Assembly: GCA_023254175.1 (NCBI GenBank)
Contig: JALQYJ010000107.1
Coordinates: 1-64,000 of the forward strand
DNA: 64,000 nucleotides
Origin: Runella sp.
GTDB lineage: Bacteria > Bacteroidota > Bacteroidia > Cytophagales > Spirosomataceae
Reading direction: 5' to 3'
Positions 8,996-18,190 of this stretch are shown piece by piece. How positions within the stretch are numbered: the first letter of the stretch is position 1; each line of letters starts with the position of its first letter. Made by a program: the position numbers and the translations under genes. The notes under the pieces are model-generated. The model was not told the origin of the DNA. It searched no databases and saw only the letters and a program-made list of their open reading frames with translations.

Positions 8996-9988
8996 TCAAT
9001 TTTTAGGCTTATCTGCTGGTTTAAAATGTATTTCAGTTGAAAGTATGGCTTCGTTGATGGCCTCAAAATATGGGGAATTAGGGAAATCATGTTGAAAGCG
9101 CTCGAAAAGCCCTTTGAATTTTTTTATTCTTCCGTTGGGACCGATACCCCCTCGGGTAAAAAGCGACCGATGGGTGAGTTGTCCTAGGGTCAATTCGCGG
9201 GTTTTGGGAACGCTCTTGAGGGCTTCTAACATCGCATCGTAGGTTTTTTCCCAATGCGCGCTGTCGGTGACAAAAAATGCACCTCGCATCAGGCCCATAT
9301 CTAAACTAGCTCCTAAAAAATGCTGGTGAATGGAAGAAAGGTACAAGTCCGAGATACGTGCATCGTCCGAAAGCAGCTTAAAACGAGGGCTTTCATTGCG
9401 AGACGTCTCCCCTTGAGACTGTACATGGGTTTGTTTTCGAAGAAATTTCTGCCCTTCGAGTGAAGCCGTCACGTAAGTAGTCAAAAACGCATTGGTGGTG
9501 TCGCAGTTGCGTTGAAAGCGCTCCCAGTACTGGTCGGCTAAGTCGTTAATAATGGTGCTATAGTTATCAAGTGACATGTGCCGAACCAAGGGCTTTTCTC
9601 TCAGAGAGTCCCGCCCGAGCAGCATACTTTCGTACAAAAAATGTTGCAATGCGGCTGTACGCCCCTGCACTTGTGGCGACTGCGTACGGCTTGGATTACA
9701 AAAAATGAGGGTGTCGTTGGGCGATAAAATAAAATCAACCCGATAGCCGAGGCAGTCGATAGAAACTTTTTGGGTTGTCTCTAAACGAATATCGGTTTCA
9801 AAATTTCCGTGCGTATCCGTGCGTCCTTGGGCGATGGTCGTGGAGGTATAGAATGAAGCGGGAAGCCTGATTAAAATGTGGTAGTTTGAGGATGGAAATC
9901 CCTCAAAGTGCCCCCGAATGTGGACATTGGGCTGGGCAAAACACTGCATCGCTCCCAATAACAACGTACACAAAAATCGCATCTTCAT
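8996..9988 (-). CDS. Exported protein with DUF4369-like N-terminal region
   Basis: A 330-residue protein with a signal peptide (MKMRFLCTLLLGAMQCFAQ). Residues ~20-110 (VHIRGHFEGFPSSNYHILI…TDTHGNFETDIRLE…DFILSPNDTLIF) resemble the beta-sandwich found in front of many Bacteroidota TlpA-type thioredoxins. The rest is alpha-helical and no thioredoxin CxxC motif follows, so a redox role is not supported. It is probably periplasmic with unknown function. It follows the FAD/Fe-S dehydrogenase on the same strand with a 33-base gap. Confidence 0.75.
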   Translation of the reverse strand: MKMRFLCTLLLGAMQCFAQPNVHIRGHFEGFPSSNYHILIRLPASFYTSTTIAQGRTDTHGNFETDIRLETTQKVSIDCLGYRVDFILSPNDTLIFCNPSRTQSPQVQGRTAALQHFLYESMLLGRDSLREKPLVRHMSLDNYSTIINDLADQYWERFQRNCDTTNAFLTTYVTASLEGQKFLRKQTHVQSQGETSRNESPRFKLLSDDARISDLYLSSIHQHFLGASLDMGLMRGAFFVTDSAHWEKTYDAMLEALKSVPKTRELTLGQLTHRSLFTRGGIGPNGRIKKFKGLFERFQHDFPNSPYFEAINEAILSTEIHFKPADKPKN

Positions 9989-10021
9989 TTGGTATAAATA
10001 AATAGTGATTAAGGGTAAATT

Positions 10022-12955
10022 TTAACGCAACGCATTCCACAAAATCTCAATGGGATGAAGGGCTTTCTTACCCGTACCGTCTTTGATTTGGTGACGGCAA
10101 CTGGTTCCTGGTGCGGCGATAAGCACATCTTCGGGCTGTTGTCGAACGGTAGGGAAAAGCACCAATTCGCCTACTTGCATCGAAAGTTCGTAATGTTCTG
10201 TTTCATATCCAAATGACCCCGCCATGCCGCAGCATCCCGAGGGAATCAGCTGTACCTGATAGTTTTGTGGCAGCGACAACATTTTTTTTGTAGGAGTTAG
10301 CGAACCAAGTGCTTTTTGATGACAGTGGCCGTGTAGTTTGATAAGCTGACTATGTGCCGTAAATTGATTACTACTGATGTTTTTGGCGTCGATTTCGCGA
10401 GCGATAAACTCATCAAACAATAAGGCATTTTGGGCTAATTTTTGCGCGTCTTTACGGAGCGAGGCAGGTACTAAATCGAGGTATTCGTCGCGGAAGGTCA
10501 ACAAAGCCGAAGGTTCGATGCCTACCAATGGTGTTTCGCTCGAAATTAGGTCTTTTAGTAACTCTACGTTTTGAATGGCTATCTTTTTGGCTTCTTTGAC
10601 CAGTCCCTTCGAAAGGTACGTTCGTCCGCTTTCGAGGTGATTAGGAATGATCACTTCATAGCCTAATTTCTCCAAAAGCTGAATAGCTTTTTGCCCAACT
10701 TCAACATCATTAAAATTCGTAAATTCATCGCAGAAGAGATAAATCTGCCCCTTGCCTTTTACCTCTTGCTCCCTGCCCTTTGCCCACTGTTTCAACGTGG
10801 TGTTATGCAGCATCGGCATGGTGCGGTCGGGGTGAAAACCGACAATGCGGTTGGCGATTTTACGTAAACTTTTAGTGCCAAAAATAGCATTGTACGCCCA
10901 AGGAACGAGGCTCGCGAGCTTCATCTGTTGCGTAAAGTTAGCAATCAAACGTGTGCGGAACGGAATCCCATTTTTGTCATAATAACTTTGCAAAAACTCA
11001 GCCTTCATCTTCGCAATGTCCACACTCGACGGGCATTCTGACTTACAGCCTTTGCATGACAAACACAAATCAAGAATCTCTTTGGTTTCTTCTGCACTGG
11101 TAGGCGTAGCCTCGGTATAAAAGTGACGAAGCATGTTGGCACGAGCGCGGGTGGTATCGCGTTCGCGGCGACTGGCCATGTAGCTGGGGCACATTGTCCC
11201 GCCTGTGATTTGGGTTTTGCGGCAATCGCCCGAACCGCTGCATTTTTCGGCTAACCGAAGGATGCTTTCTTGGTGGCTAAAATCAAAAACGGTTTCGATT
11301 TTAGGCGCAACTTGGTCGGGTTGGTAGCGCAAAAATTCATTCATGGGTGGCGTATTCACGATTTTTCCACGGTTAAATATGCCGTTCGGGTCAAAAATCG
11401 CTTTTACTTTTCTAAACAACTCGTACACTTGTTCACCCATCATAAAAGGAATGAACTCGCCGCGTAGACGTCCGTCGCCGTGCTCGCCCGAGAGTGAGCC
11501 ATTGTATTTTTTGAGCAATATGGCCGTATCGGTCAAAATCGCCCGAAACTTAGCTTTTCCCTCGGAAGTTTTTAAGTTTACCATGGGTTCTACGTGCAAC
11601 TCGCCTGCACCCGCGTGCGCGTAGTAGGAGGCATGAACCCCGTGTTTTTGAAGCACTTCCCCAAGGTCCTGAATGTAATCGGGGAGGTCTTCTACCGCCA
11701 CGGCACAGTCTTCGATGAGGTTCACGGGCTGGGTGTCGCCAGGCAAGTTTCGGATAAGACCCAAGCCTGCTTTACGCACATCCCACGCTTTTTTTGATTC
11801 ATCGCCAAACAAAAGCGGATAAGCATAGCCCAAGTTGGCGGCTTTTAATTCATCCACCAAGCGATTCGCCATGGCTTCTACTTCGGGGCGAGTCGCAGCG
11901 CCAAATTCCACCATGAGCATGGCAGCGGGGTCGCCTTCGATAAAAAAGCGGTTGTGGCGGTATTCGTTGTGGCCTTTGGTAAAATCCATGATATATTTAT
12001 CTACCAATTCCGACGCCAACGGCTGATGACGCATGGCAAAGCCATTGGCCAGCAACGACTCGTGCAGTGACGTGCAGTGAATGCACAACAAACCCAACTC
12101 AGCAGGCGGTAGCGGCAATAAATTCAATTTGGCTTCGGTTACAAAACAGAGCGTTCCTTCCGAACCTGCAATGAGTCGGCATAGGTTAAATGCTTCCGTT
12201 CCCCCAAAAGGAGCCGTATCAAGCAGGGCGTCGAGGGCATAGCCTGTATTGCGCCGAGTGACGGTTTTTTTGGGAAAGTTTTTATGAATTTCTTCTTGGT
12301 AGGAAGGCGTTGAGAGCAAGGCAAAAATCTCGTTGTTGATTTTTTGCATCAAACTACCTTCGGCATTTTTTTGTGGATTAGTCTTTGAAATTTCGGGGCT
12401 AAAGAGAACCTCGCTGCCATCAGAAAGCAGGGCTTTTACTTCCAACAAATGGTCGCGGGTTGTACCCCAACTGATGGAATGAAGGCCGCAAGAATTGTTG
12501 CCAATCATTCCGCCGATCATTGCGCGGCTCGCTGTGGATGTTTCGGATCCAAACATCAAGCCGTAAGGTTTCAAAAAGACGTTGAGGTCGTCCCGAATAA
12601 CGCCAGGCTGAACCCGTACCCAACGTTCTTGTGGGTTGACTTCCAGAATTTTATCAAAATATTTAGAAATATCGACGATAATGCCATTGCCCACCACTTG
12701 CCCCGCAAGCGATGTACCTGCGGCCCTTGGAATAAGCGTAAGTTGGTGACGGGTAGCAAATGCAATCAACTGTTGAATATCCTTAGTACCGCGCGGCAAA
12801 GCCACCGCTAAGGGCATTTCTTGATAAACCGAAGCGTCAGTGGCGTACAGTTTACGAATAGCTTGGTGCGGTGTGGTGGTATCAAAATACAATTCTCCCT
12901 CAAAATCAGAGGCGAGTTGTTCAAAAGGTAGTTGGGTGGTGGTAACGTAAAACAT
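10022..12955 (-). CDS. FAD-linked dehydrogenase fused to Fe-S/CCG domains (YdiJ-like)
   Basis: A 977-residue cytoplasmic or membrane-associated oxidoreductase. An N-terminal PCMH-type FAD-binding domain (~40-270; PRAAGTSLAGQVVGNGI, MIGGMIGNNSCGLHSI) is followed by the FAD-oxidase C-terminal domain (GAGELHVEP, GSLSGEHGDGRLRGEF). Then comes an iron-sulfur region (CSGSGDCRKT…TMCPSYMASRRE; CLSCKGCKSECP) and a cysteine-rich CCG region (LHGHCHQKALG, SGCCGMAGSFGYE). This order is that of E. coli YdiJ (2-hydroxyglutarate dehydrogenase) and related 2-hydroxyacid dehydrogenases. The exact 2-hydroxyacid substrate cannot be told from sequence. Confidence 0.88.
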   Translation of the reverse strand: MFYVTTTQLPFEQLASDFEGELYFDTTTPHQAIRKLYATDASVYQEMPLAVALPRGTKDIQQLIAFATRHQLTLIPRAAGTSLAGQVVGNGIIVDISKYFDKILEVNPQERWVRVQPGVIRDDLNVFLKPYGLMFGSETSTASRAMIGGMIGNNSCGLHSISWGTTRDHLLEVKALLSDGSEVLFSPEISKTNPQKNAEGSLMQKINNEIFALLSTPSYQEEIHKNFPKKTVTRRNTGYALDALLDTAPFGGTEAFNLCRLIAGSEGTLCFVTEAKLNLLPLPPAELGLLCIHCTSLHESLLANGFAMRHQPLASELVDKYIMDFTKGHNEYRHNRFFIEGDPAAMLMVEFGAATRPEVEAMANRLVDELKAANLGYAYPLLFGDESKKAWDVRKAGLGLIRNLPGDTQPVNLIEDCAVAVEDLPDYIQDLGEVLQKHGVHASYYAHAGAGELHVEPMVNLKTSEGKAKFRAILTDTAILLKKYNGSLSGEHGDGRLRGEFIPFMMGEQVYELFRKVKAIFDPNGIFNRGKIVNTPPMNEFLRYQPDQVAPKIETVFDFSHQESILRLAEKCSGSGDCRKTQITGGTMCPSYMASRRERDTTRARANMLRHFYTEATPTSAEETKEILDLCLSCKGCKSECPSSVDIAKMKAEFLQSYYDKNGIPFRTRLIANFTQQMKLASLVPWAYNAIFGTKSLRKIANRIVGFHPDRTMPMLHNTTLKQWAKGREQEVKGKGQIYLFCDEFTNFNDVEVGQKAIQLLEKLGYEVIIPNHLESGRTYLSKGLVKEAKKIAIQNVELLKDLISSETPLVGIEPSALLTFRDEYLDLVPASLRKDAQKLAQNALLFDEFIAREIDAKNISSNQFTAHSQLIKLHGHCHQKALGSLTPTKKMLSLPQNYQVQLIPSGCCGMAGSFGYETEHYELSMQVGELVLFPTVRQQPEDVLIAAPGTSCRHQIKDGTGKKALHPIEILWNALR

Positions 12956-13002
12956 CAGACATGAATGGTTTGTGCAAATGTAGTTTAAAATCAGATTGAG
13001 CG

Positions 13003-13010
13003 TACCTTTG
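13003..13010 (+). promoter_or_regulatory. Bacteroidota -7 box (TACCTTTG) of prmA
   Basis: TACCTTTG fits TAnnTTTG and lies 25 bases before the prmA ATG. No upstream TTTG at 17-23 bases is visible. Confidence 0.45.
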
Positions 13011-13035
13011 CAGTGAAACGGTAATTTATGAAACT

Positions 13036-13869
13036 ATGCCTGCTACGTATTATGAAGCGCGCTTGACGCTTAATCCTGATTTTAATGAAATCGTCATGGC
13101 CGAATTAGGCCAAATTGGCTACGAGTCGTTTGTCGAAACCGACGAAGGGCTTTTGGCTTATATTGTAGAAGAACAATTTGACGTGACCCAACTCCAACAA
13201 GTCATTGAAGACTATCAGTCGATGACGCCGATTGTGGTGGAATACCAACAACTAGAACCCAAAAACTGGAACGAAGAGTGGGAGAAAAACTACCAGCCGA
13301 TTGAAGTGGCAGGGAAAATCCGCGTACGTGCTTCGTACCACGAGCCGAATCCAGCGTTTCAGTACGAAATTGTGATTGACCCTAAAATGTCGTTTGGAAC
13401 GGGGCATCACGAAACTACCACGTTGGTCATGGAACAACAACTTTCGCTGGACCATCAGGGAAAATCGTTGCTCGACGTAGGAAGTGGTACGGGTATTTTA
13501 GCGATTTTGGGAGAAATGTTGGGTGCCATCAAACTCACCGCTTTCGACATCGAAGAATGGGCGTATCTCAATGCCGTCGAAAACGCCGAGATGAACGGTT
13601 GTAAACACACGACTGTTTTTCAAGGCACCATCGAAGATTGTCCGTACGATACCTACGACATCGTGCTGGCCAACATTAACCGTAATATTTTGCTTCGCGA
13701 AATCCCTATCTATGAAACGTTTTTGAAAGCGGGTGGTACGATGATGGTAAGCGGTTTTTACGAGTTTGATATCGAAGACATTACTCAAAAAGCCGAGGAA
13801 GTTGGGTTAAAGTTAGTAGCTCAAAAAACGCTCAATCAATGGGCTACTTTACGTTTTGAAAAACCATGA
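13036..13869 (+). CDS. prmA: Ribosomal protein L11 methyltransferase
   Basis: A 277-residue PrmA, which trimethylates several amino groups of ribosomal protein L11 using S-adenosylmethionine. The N-terminal ~90 residues form the L11-recognition domain; the linker PKNWNEEWEKNYQPIEV and IDPKMSFGTGHHETT are characteristic. The SAM motif is LLDVGSGTGILAI and the catalytic-domain motif is DIVLANINRNILL. Its stop overlaps the ATG of the next gene (ATGA), indicating translational coupling. Confidence 0.95.
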   Translation: MPATYYEARLTLNPDFNEIVMAELGQIGYESFVETDEGLLAYIVEEQFDVTQLQQVIEDYQSMTPIVVEYQQLEPKNWNEEWEKNYQPIEVAGKIRVRASYHEPNPAFQYEIVIDPKMSFGTGHHETTTLVMEQQLSLDHQGKSLLDVGSGTGILAILGEMLGAIKLTAFDIEEWAYLNAVENAEMNGCKHTTVFQGTIEDCPYDTYDIVLANINRNILLREIPIYETFLKAGGTMMVSGFYEFDIEDITQKAEEVGLKLVAQKTLNQWATLRFEKP

Positions 13870-14687
13870 AAGTAAGCATTTTAGGATGTGGTTGGCTAGG
13901 CTTGCCTTTGGCTAAAAAACTCATAGAGCAAAGACATACAGTAAGAGGCTCAACAACCCGAGCCGAAAAACTGAGCGAACTCCGTCGGGCAGGGATTGAA
14001 CCGCTTTGGTTGCAGTTGTCGCCCGAACTGAAAGGAATTGGCTGGGATTATTTGTTGGATACCGAAGTGTTGATTGTCAATATTCCACCGCGATTGGCGC
14101 AGACGGGGTCGGCATTTCACCCTGCTCAAATCGAACACTTGGCCGCGTTGTTGAAAAATAGCTCGGTGGGGCGGGTGATTTACGTAAGTTCAACGTCGGT
14201 TTATGCCGATGAGAATCGGACAGCTGTAGAAGACGATGTCACAACACCTGAGCAGTCTGCTTCACCTGCCTTGGTAGAAGCGGAGCGTATCATTCAAAAG
14301 GTAGGAAAAACATGGCTAGTGCTTCGTTGCGGCGGCCTGATGGGCTACGAACGCATTCCTGCAAAATACGTATCGGGTAAAAAAAATTTAACGACGGGGC
14401 ATTTACCCGTCAATTACCTCCATCGCGACGATGCGGTCAGCATCATTGAAACGTTTCTATCGTTGCCCGATGAGGCGTGGAACCAAGTCTACAATGCAGT
14501 GGCGCCACAGCATCCTACTCGGCGAGAGGTGTACTTAGGTAGTTGTGACCCTTTTGGCTTTGTACCTCCCACGTTTGAAGATAATGTCTCTGAACCGTAC
14601 AAGGTGATTTCGTCGAAGCACTTGCAATCGCAAATTCCGTATTCGTTTTTGTACCCTAATCCTTTGGATTTTTATTATTCGTTATAG
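13866..14687 (+). CDS. NAD-dependent epimerase/dehydratase-like protein (YeeZ type)
   Basis: A 273-residue Rossmann protein. The N-terminus MKVSILGCGWLGLPLAKKL has the GxGxxG nucleotide-binding loop of this small extended-SDR subgroup, and VIYVSSTSVYAD is the usual Ser/Tyr strand. The catalytic YxxxK is not evident, as in many YeeZ-like proteins, so activity is uncertain. It is cytoplasmic and overlaps prmA by four bases. Tail residues run into a palindrome cluster. Confidence 0.8.
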   Translation: MKVSILGCGWLGLPLAKKLIEQRHTVRGSTTRAEKLSELRRAGIEPLWLQLSPELKGIGWDYLLDTEVLIVNIPPRLAQTGSAFHPAQIEHLAALLKNSSVGRVIYVSSTSVYADENRTAVEDDVTTPEQSASPALVEAERIIQKVGKTWLVLRCGGLMGYERIPAKYVSGKKNLTTGHLPVNYLHRDDAVSIIETFLSLPDEAWNQVYNAVAPQHPTRREVYLGSCDPFGFVPPTFEDNVSEPYKVISSKHLQSQIPYSFLYPNPLDFYYSL

Positions 14688-14712
14688 TTACCACTCTAAT
14701 ATAAGCACAAGT

Positions 14713-14760
14713 TTCATTAAACAAAAACACCACTTAAAAGCGGTGTTTTTGTTTAATGAA
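14713..14760. repeat. Palindrome 1 with TTTGTTTAA cores, after the epimerase-like gene
   Basis: Perfect 19-base arms (14713-14731 and 14742-14760; TTCATTAAACAAAAACACC and complement) with a loop that adds three more pairs. It could be the terminator of prmA and its partner, since the right arm ends in a T-rich stretch, but each arm also carries the same TTAAACAAA/TTTGTTTAA core as palindromes 2 and 3. Confidence 0.75.
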
Positions 14761-14787
14761 TTATATTCAACATTAAACAGATATTAG

Positions 14788-14841
14788 AATTTTCGATTTT
14801 GTTTAATTTATAACCTCATAAATTAAACAAAATCGAAAATT
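14788..14841. repeat. Palindrome 2 with TTTGTTTAA cores
   Basis: Perfect 24-base arms at 14788-14811 and 14818-14841 around a 6-base loop (AACCTC). Each arm contains TTTTGTTTAATTT or its complement. The element lies about 210 bases before the sigma-factor ATG and is not next to a stop codon, so a terminator role alone does not explain it. Confidence 0.75.
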
Positions 14842-14977
14842 GTACTATTTTAAGTTAAATACCTTTTAAATGCTCAGAATTATCTAAAAAATTGGAAAAA
14901 AGAATTTCAAAAAAGCATTAAAATCAAGCTATTAATGGAAAATTAGTAGGGTTTTGTTCTAAAAATCCAAAAGCTGA

Positions 14978-15010
14978 TTTGGTTGTATCAATTCTTTTTG
15001 TTTAACTTTG
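14978..15010 (+). promoter_or_regulatory. Promoter of the sigma-factor gene
   Basis: TTTG (14978-14981) and TAACTTTG (15003-15010) are separated by 21 bases, a good fit to the Bacteroidota -33/-7 consensus. The ATG is 39 bases downstream of the -7 box. The -7 box overlaps the left arm of palindrome 3. Confidence 0.6.
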
Positions 15011-15032
15011 TTTCGTAAGAATTAAACAAAAA
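14995..15032. promoter_or_regulatory. Palindrome 3: probable operator over the sigma-gene promoter
   Basis: TTTTTGTTTAA (14995-15005) and TTAAACAAAAA (15022-15032) are perfect 11-base complements with a 16-base spacer. The left arm covers the start of the -7 box, so a protein bound here should affect transcription. The core is the same as in palindromes 1 and 2. Confidence 0.55.
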
Positions 15033-15049
15033 TCAACTGACTAAAAACC

Positions 15050-15562
15050 ATGACCGCCATAGAATTCACGCACCACCTATCCAAAGTTTCGAAGTCATTG
15101 AAACCGTTTGCAGTACGTCTTACCAAAGACCATGATGATGCTAATGATTTGCTTCAGGATACTTTGTTGAAAGCCTTTACTAACCGAGAGAAATACGCCG
15201 ACGGAACGAATCTCAAAGCGTGGCTTTACACCATTATGAAGAATACTTTTATCACCAACTATCAACGTATGGTGAGAAAAAATACCTTCATTGACGAGTC
15301 TGAAAATTTACACTATATCAATTCATTAGAAAATAGCACGGAAAATGACGCCGCTTCAACGTTTATTATGAACGACATCAATCGTGCTGTCGATGCGCTT
15401 GATGAAGCTTACCGTACCCCTTTTATGATGCACTATCGCGGGTTTAAATACCATGAGATAGCCGAACGCCTTCATATTCCTATTGGGACAGTTAAAAATA
15501 GGATTCATATTGCTCGTAAAGAATTGAAAGACAAATTGTACGTTTACGAACACGCTTTCTAG
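15050..15562 (+). CDS. ECF-like RNA polymerase sigma factor
   Basis: A 170-residue sigma-70 family protein with region 2 (FAVRLTKDHDDANDLLQDTLLKAFTNREKYADGTNLKAWLYTIMKNTFITNYQR, ~20-75) and region 4 (ALDEAYRTPFMMHYRGFKYHEIAERLHIPIGTVKNRIHIARKEL, ~115-160). No anti-sigma gene is adjacent. Proteins of this kind in Bacteroidota are often found near carotenoid/photolyase genes, and a crtZ lies 8 kb away, but no link is shown here. Three palindromes sharing one core precede it. Confidence 0.9.
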   Translation: MTAIEFTHHLSKVSKSLKPFAVRLTKDHDDANDLLQDTLLKAFTNREKYADGTNLKAWLYTIMKNTFITNYQRMVRKNTFIDESENLHYINSLENSTENDAASTFIMNDINRAVDALDEAYRTPFMMHYRGFKYHEIAERLHIPIGTVKNRIHIARKELKDKLYVYEHAF

Positions 15563-15790
15563 AAAAAATAGGCAAATTTTGGCCGTTGGCCGTATATCCT
15601 AAATTTTAGGAATAATTTTAAAACAATTTAAGGTCAATTTTATGTTATATTAAGTGAAACTGCTTAGAAAAATTTGAGTTATCTTTTCCAGTAAAAATAA
15701 ACGGAGAAAGAGAGTAAAAATATACAGATGATTGTTTTCCTAGAAAACATCAAAAATTTTAATTTTTGGTTAAAAAAGAGGAAGGTTCCG

Positions 15791-15822
15791 AAAAGTTGGC
15801 TAGTTTCTGGCCAACTTTTTTT
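15791..15822 (+). terminator. Rho-independent terminator downstream of the sigma gene
   Basis: AAAAGTTGGC-9-GCCAACTTTT stem followed by a run of T on the plus strand. It lies about 230 bases past the sigma-gene stop and touches the murB stop, so it may serve both strands. Confidence 0.7.
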
Positions 15823-16840
15823 ATACGAAGTTGACCTCAGTATATAACCTAATGCCAAATTGCTCTTCGACAGATTCCTGTATTTTTCTAGCAAGTTGTT
15901 GTATTTCAGCTCCTTTTCCTCCACCATAATTGACTAGAACCAGCGCCTGCCGCGTATGTACACCAATGCTTCCGATGCGTTTGCCTTTCCATCCATTTTG
16001 CTCAATTAACCAACCTGCGGGTACTTTTACGGTTGTTTCGTTGATTACATAACCTGGAATCATTGGGTATTGCGTTTTTAATGTTTCGTATTGGGAAGAA
16101 GGTATTTCTGGGTTTTTGAAAAAACTACCCGCATTTCCAATTTCGGCAGGGTCGGGGAGCTTACTACGACGAATTTTGATAACTGCCTCACTTACAGATT
16201 TAATGCTCAGTTCTTTGACCCCCATTTGCTCTAGGGTATTCTGAATGTCGCCGTAAGATACGTGAAAAGTAGGTTTTTTGGCCAATTTAAATTGTACACT
16301 ACTGATGATGTATTGGCCTTTGGCTTCGTTTTTAAAAATGCTGTTGCGGTACCCAAAATGACAATCGGCATTGTTAAAAATGTGCTTTTCTCCCGTTGCA
16401 ACGTGAACTGCTTCAAGGCGATCGAAGGTGTCTTTGATTTCAACTCCGTACGCTCCAATGTTTTGCATAGGAGCTGCCCCCACCGTGCCAGGGATAAGCG
16501 ATAAATTTTCGATTCCAGCCCACCCTTTTTCGACGCAGTACATCACAAAATTGTGCCAGCTTTCACCTGCTCCTGCGCGCACCCATACATACTCTTGGTC
16601 TTCTTTTACAAGAGAAATACCTTTGAGATTGATTTTTACAACCAATCCGTTAAAGTCTTGTGTGAGAAGGAGATTACTGCCCCCACCTAAAATAAGCATA
16701 GGAAGTGAGTGGGTATTGGGAAGTTGAAGGAGGGTTTGAATATCTTCTTCATTTTCTACTTCTATTAAGTAGCGTGCAGTGGCATCTATGCCAAAGGTAT
16801 TGTACGGCTTAAGTGAAACGTTGCTTTGGATGGTAAGCAT
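15821..16840 (-). CDS. murB: UDP-N-acetylenolpyruvoylglucosamine reductase
   Basis: A 339-residue MurB, the FAD- and NADPH-dependent enzyme that makes UDP-N-acetylmuramate for peptidoglycan. The N-terminal KPYNTFGIDATARYLIEV, LILGGGSNLLLT, IENLSLIPGTVGAAPMQNIGAYG and FGYRNSIFK are typical of the type I (E. coli-like) enzyme, and NAGSFFKNPEIP holds the catalytic Ser. The C-terminal GWLIEQNGWKGKRIGSIGVH carries the final Glu region. The track ORF begins at TTG (16864); the in-frame ATG at 16840 (MLTIQSNVSLK) is a better start. Downstream of the RsmB-like gene with a short gap. Confidence 0.95.
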   Translation of the reverse strand: MLTIQSNVSLKPYNTFGIDATARYLIEVENEEDIQTLLQLPNTHSLPMLILGGGSNLLLTQDFNGLVVKINLKGISLVKEDQEYVWVRAGAGESWHNFVMYCVEKGWAGIENLSLIPGTVGAAPMQNIGAYGVEIKDTFDRLEAVHVATGEKHIFNNADCHFGYRNSIFKNEAKGQYIISSVQFKLAKKPTFHVSYGDIQNTLEQMGVKELSIKSVSEAVIKIRRSKLPDPAEIGNAGSFFKNPEIPSSQYETLKTQYPMIPGYVINETTVKVPAGWLIEQNGWKGKRIGSIGVHTRQALVLVNYGGGKGAEIQQLARKIQESVEEQFGIRLYTEVNFV

Positions 16841-16885
16841 TTTGGTGAGTGGTTCCTTGGACAAAGAACGTAAAAAAGGCGATTT

Positions 16886-18079
16886 CTAACAAGATTTTAC
16901 CAACGATGCCATATAAAACCCGTCGAATCCGTCGCGGGCAGGAGAGGTACGGGTTTCGGTTTCAAGCGTCCATTGCTGGCCTTGATTTTCTAAAAAACGC
17001 TGTATTTGATTTTCGCTTTCTGAGGGTAGAATGCTGCATGTAGCATAGACTAACTTCCCACCAGGTTTAACCATTTGTGAGTAATGACTGAGAATATCGT
17101 ACTGTGTTTGACGAATTTGCGAAAAAAATTCAGGCGTAATTTTCCATTTAGAATCAGGGTTACGTCGAAGTACACCTAGACCTGAACAGGGTACGTCCAA
17201 TAACACACGATCGGCAGTTTCGCGGAGGCGTTTGATCGTTTTGGCTTCAATGAGGCGCGTTTCTACGTTGCTGACTCCATTGCGACGTGCGCGGCGACGA
17301 AGTTCGTCTAGTTTCCAGTCCTCTATATCCATCGCAATCAATCGCCCTTGATTTTGCATCAAAGCGGCTAAGTGCAGCGTTTTTCCGCCTGCACCCGCGC
17401 AAGCATCAATGACGCGCATTCCAGGCTGTACGTCGAGCGTGGGAGCAATCACCTGTGAACCTGCATCTTGAACTTCAAAAAAACCGTTTTTAAATGCCTC
17501 CGTTTGGAATACATTTTTCTTTTCTGCCAATGCCAATGCAGAAGGCAATGAAGGAAGAGGGTTCGCCTGAATGCCATCTTCGGCCAACTGCTTTTGAAGT
17601 GCTTCACGGTTGGTTTTGAGGGTATTAACGCGTAAAACGACAGGGGCAGTTTGGTTGAGCGCGTGCAGTTCTGTTTCCCATTGAGGGCCTAGTTCTGCTT
17701 CCCCTACTTCATCGAGCCAATCGGGAATGGATTCGCGTACCTTTCGGATTTTCTTGGCTTCTTCGTAGGCTTGACGGATACGCTTCGGTTGAATGTGCAC
17801 AAACTCACTCCAAGCAGGGAGTTCGTTGCCTTTTAGCACTTGCCAAATGGCAAAAATATCGCTGTAAGTGGGTCTTTCTTCTTGACTTACAAACAATAAA
17901 AGTCGCCACCAGCGGACAATTTCGTAGGTATTTTCGGCAATAAAACCACGGTCGCGGGCACCCCACTTGCGGTTTGATTTGAGAACTTGCTCAATTACTT
18001 TGTCGGCCTGACGGCCTTGTTCAAAAATTTCGCCGAGCGAAAAAACAATCGCTTCGACCAAGACACGATGATATCTCAT
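16886..18079 (-). CDS. RsmB/NOP-family rRNA (cytosine-C5) methyltransferase
   Basis: A 397-residue SAM-dependent RNA m5C methyltransferase. The first ~130 residues are a helical NusB-like RNA-binding region (RGFIAENTYEIVRWWRLL). The catalytic domain has the SAM loop VIDACAGAGGKTLHLAALM and the two cysteine motifs LLDVPCSGLGVLRRNPDSKW (general catalysis) and YATCSILPSENE-like YATCSILPSESE (nucleophile region). RsmB methylates 16S rRNA C967 in E. coli; the site here is inferred only. It lies 45 bases before murB on the same strand. Confidence 0.88.
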   Translation of the reverse strand: MRYHRVLVEAIVFSLGEIFEQGRQADKVIEQVLKSNRKWGARDRGFIAENTYEIVRWWRLLLFVSQEERPTYSDIFAIWQVLKGNELPAWSEFVHIQPKRIRQAYEEAKKIRKVRESIPDWLDEVGEAELGPQWETELHALNQTAPVVLRVNTLKTNREALQKQLAEDGIQANPLPSLPSALALAEKKNVFQTEAFKNGFFEVQDAGSQVIAPTLDVQPGMRVIDACAGAGGKTLHLAALMQNQGRLIAMDIEDWKLDELRRRARRNGVSNVETRLIEAKTIKRLRETADRVLLDVPCSGLGVLRRNPDSKWKITPEFFSQIRQTQYDILSHYSQMVKPGGKLVYATCSILPSESENQIQRFLENQGQQWTLETETRTSPARDGFDGFYMASLVKSC

Positions 18080-18190
18080 TCAATGAAGATGGACAAATAT
18101 TCCTCAAAAGTACAAGTAATTCTGCGAATGTCGAGGGTAGAGTGCAGAGTGTCGAATAATTGTACCGAGAGGTGCCCCTCACTTGAGTAT

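Noticed and set aside
12449-12811. 120-codon plus-strand ORF inside the FAD/Fe-S dehydrogenase gene
   Set aside because: It is antisense to a well-supported gene and has no recognisable protein features.
15679-15927. 82-codon minus-strand ORF at the end of murB
   Set aside because: It runs through the terminator and overlaps murB out of frame.
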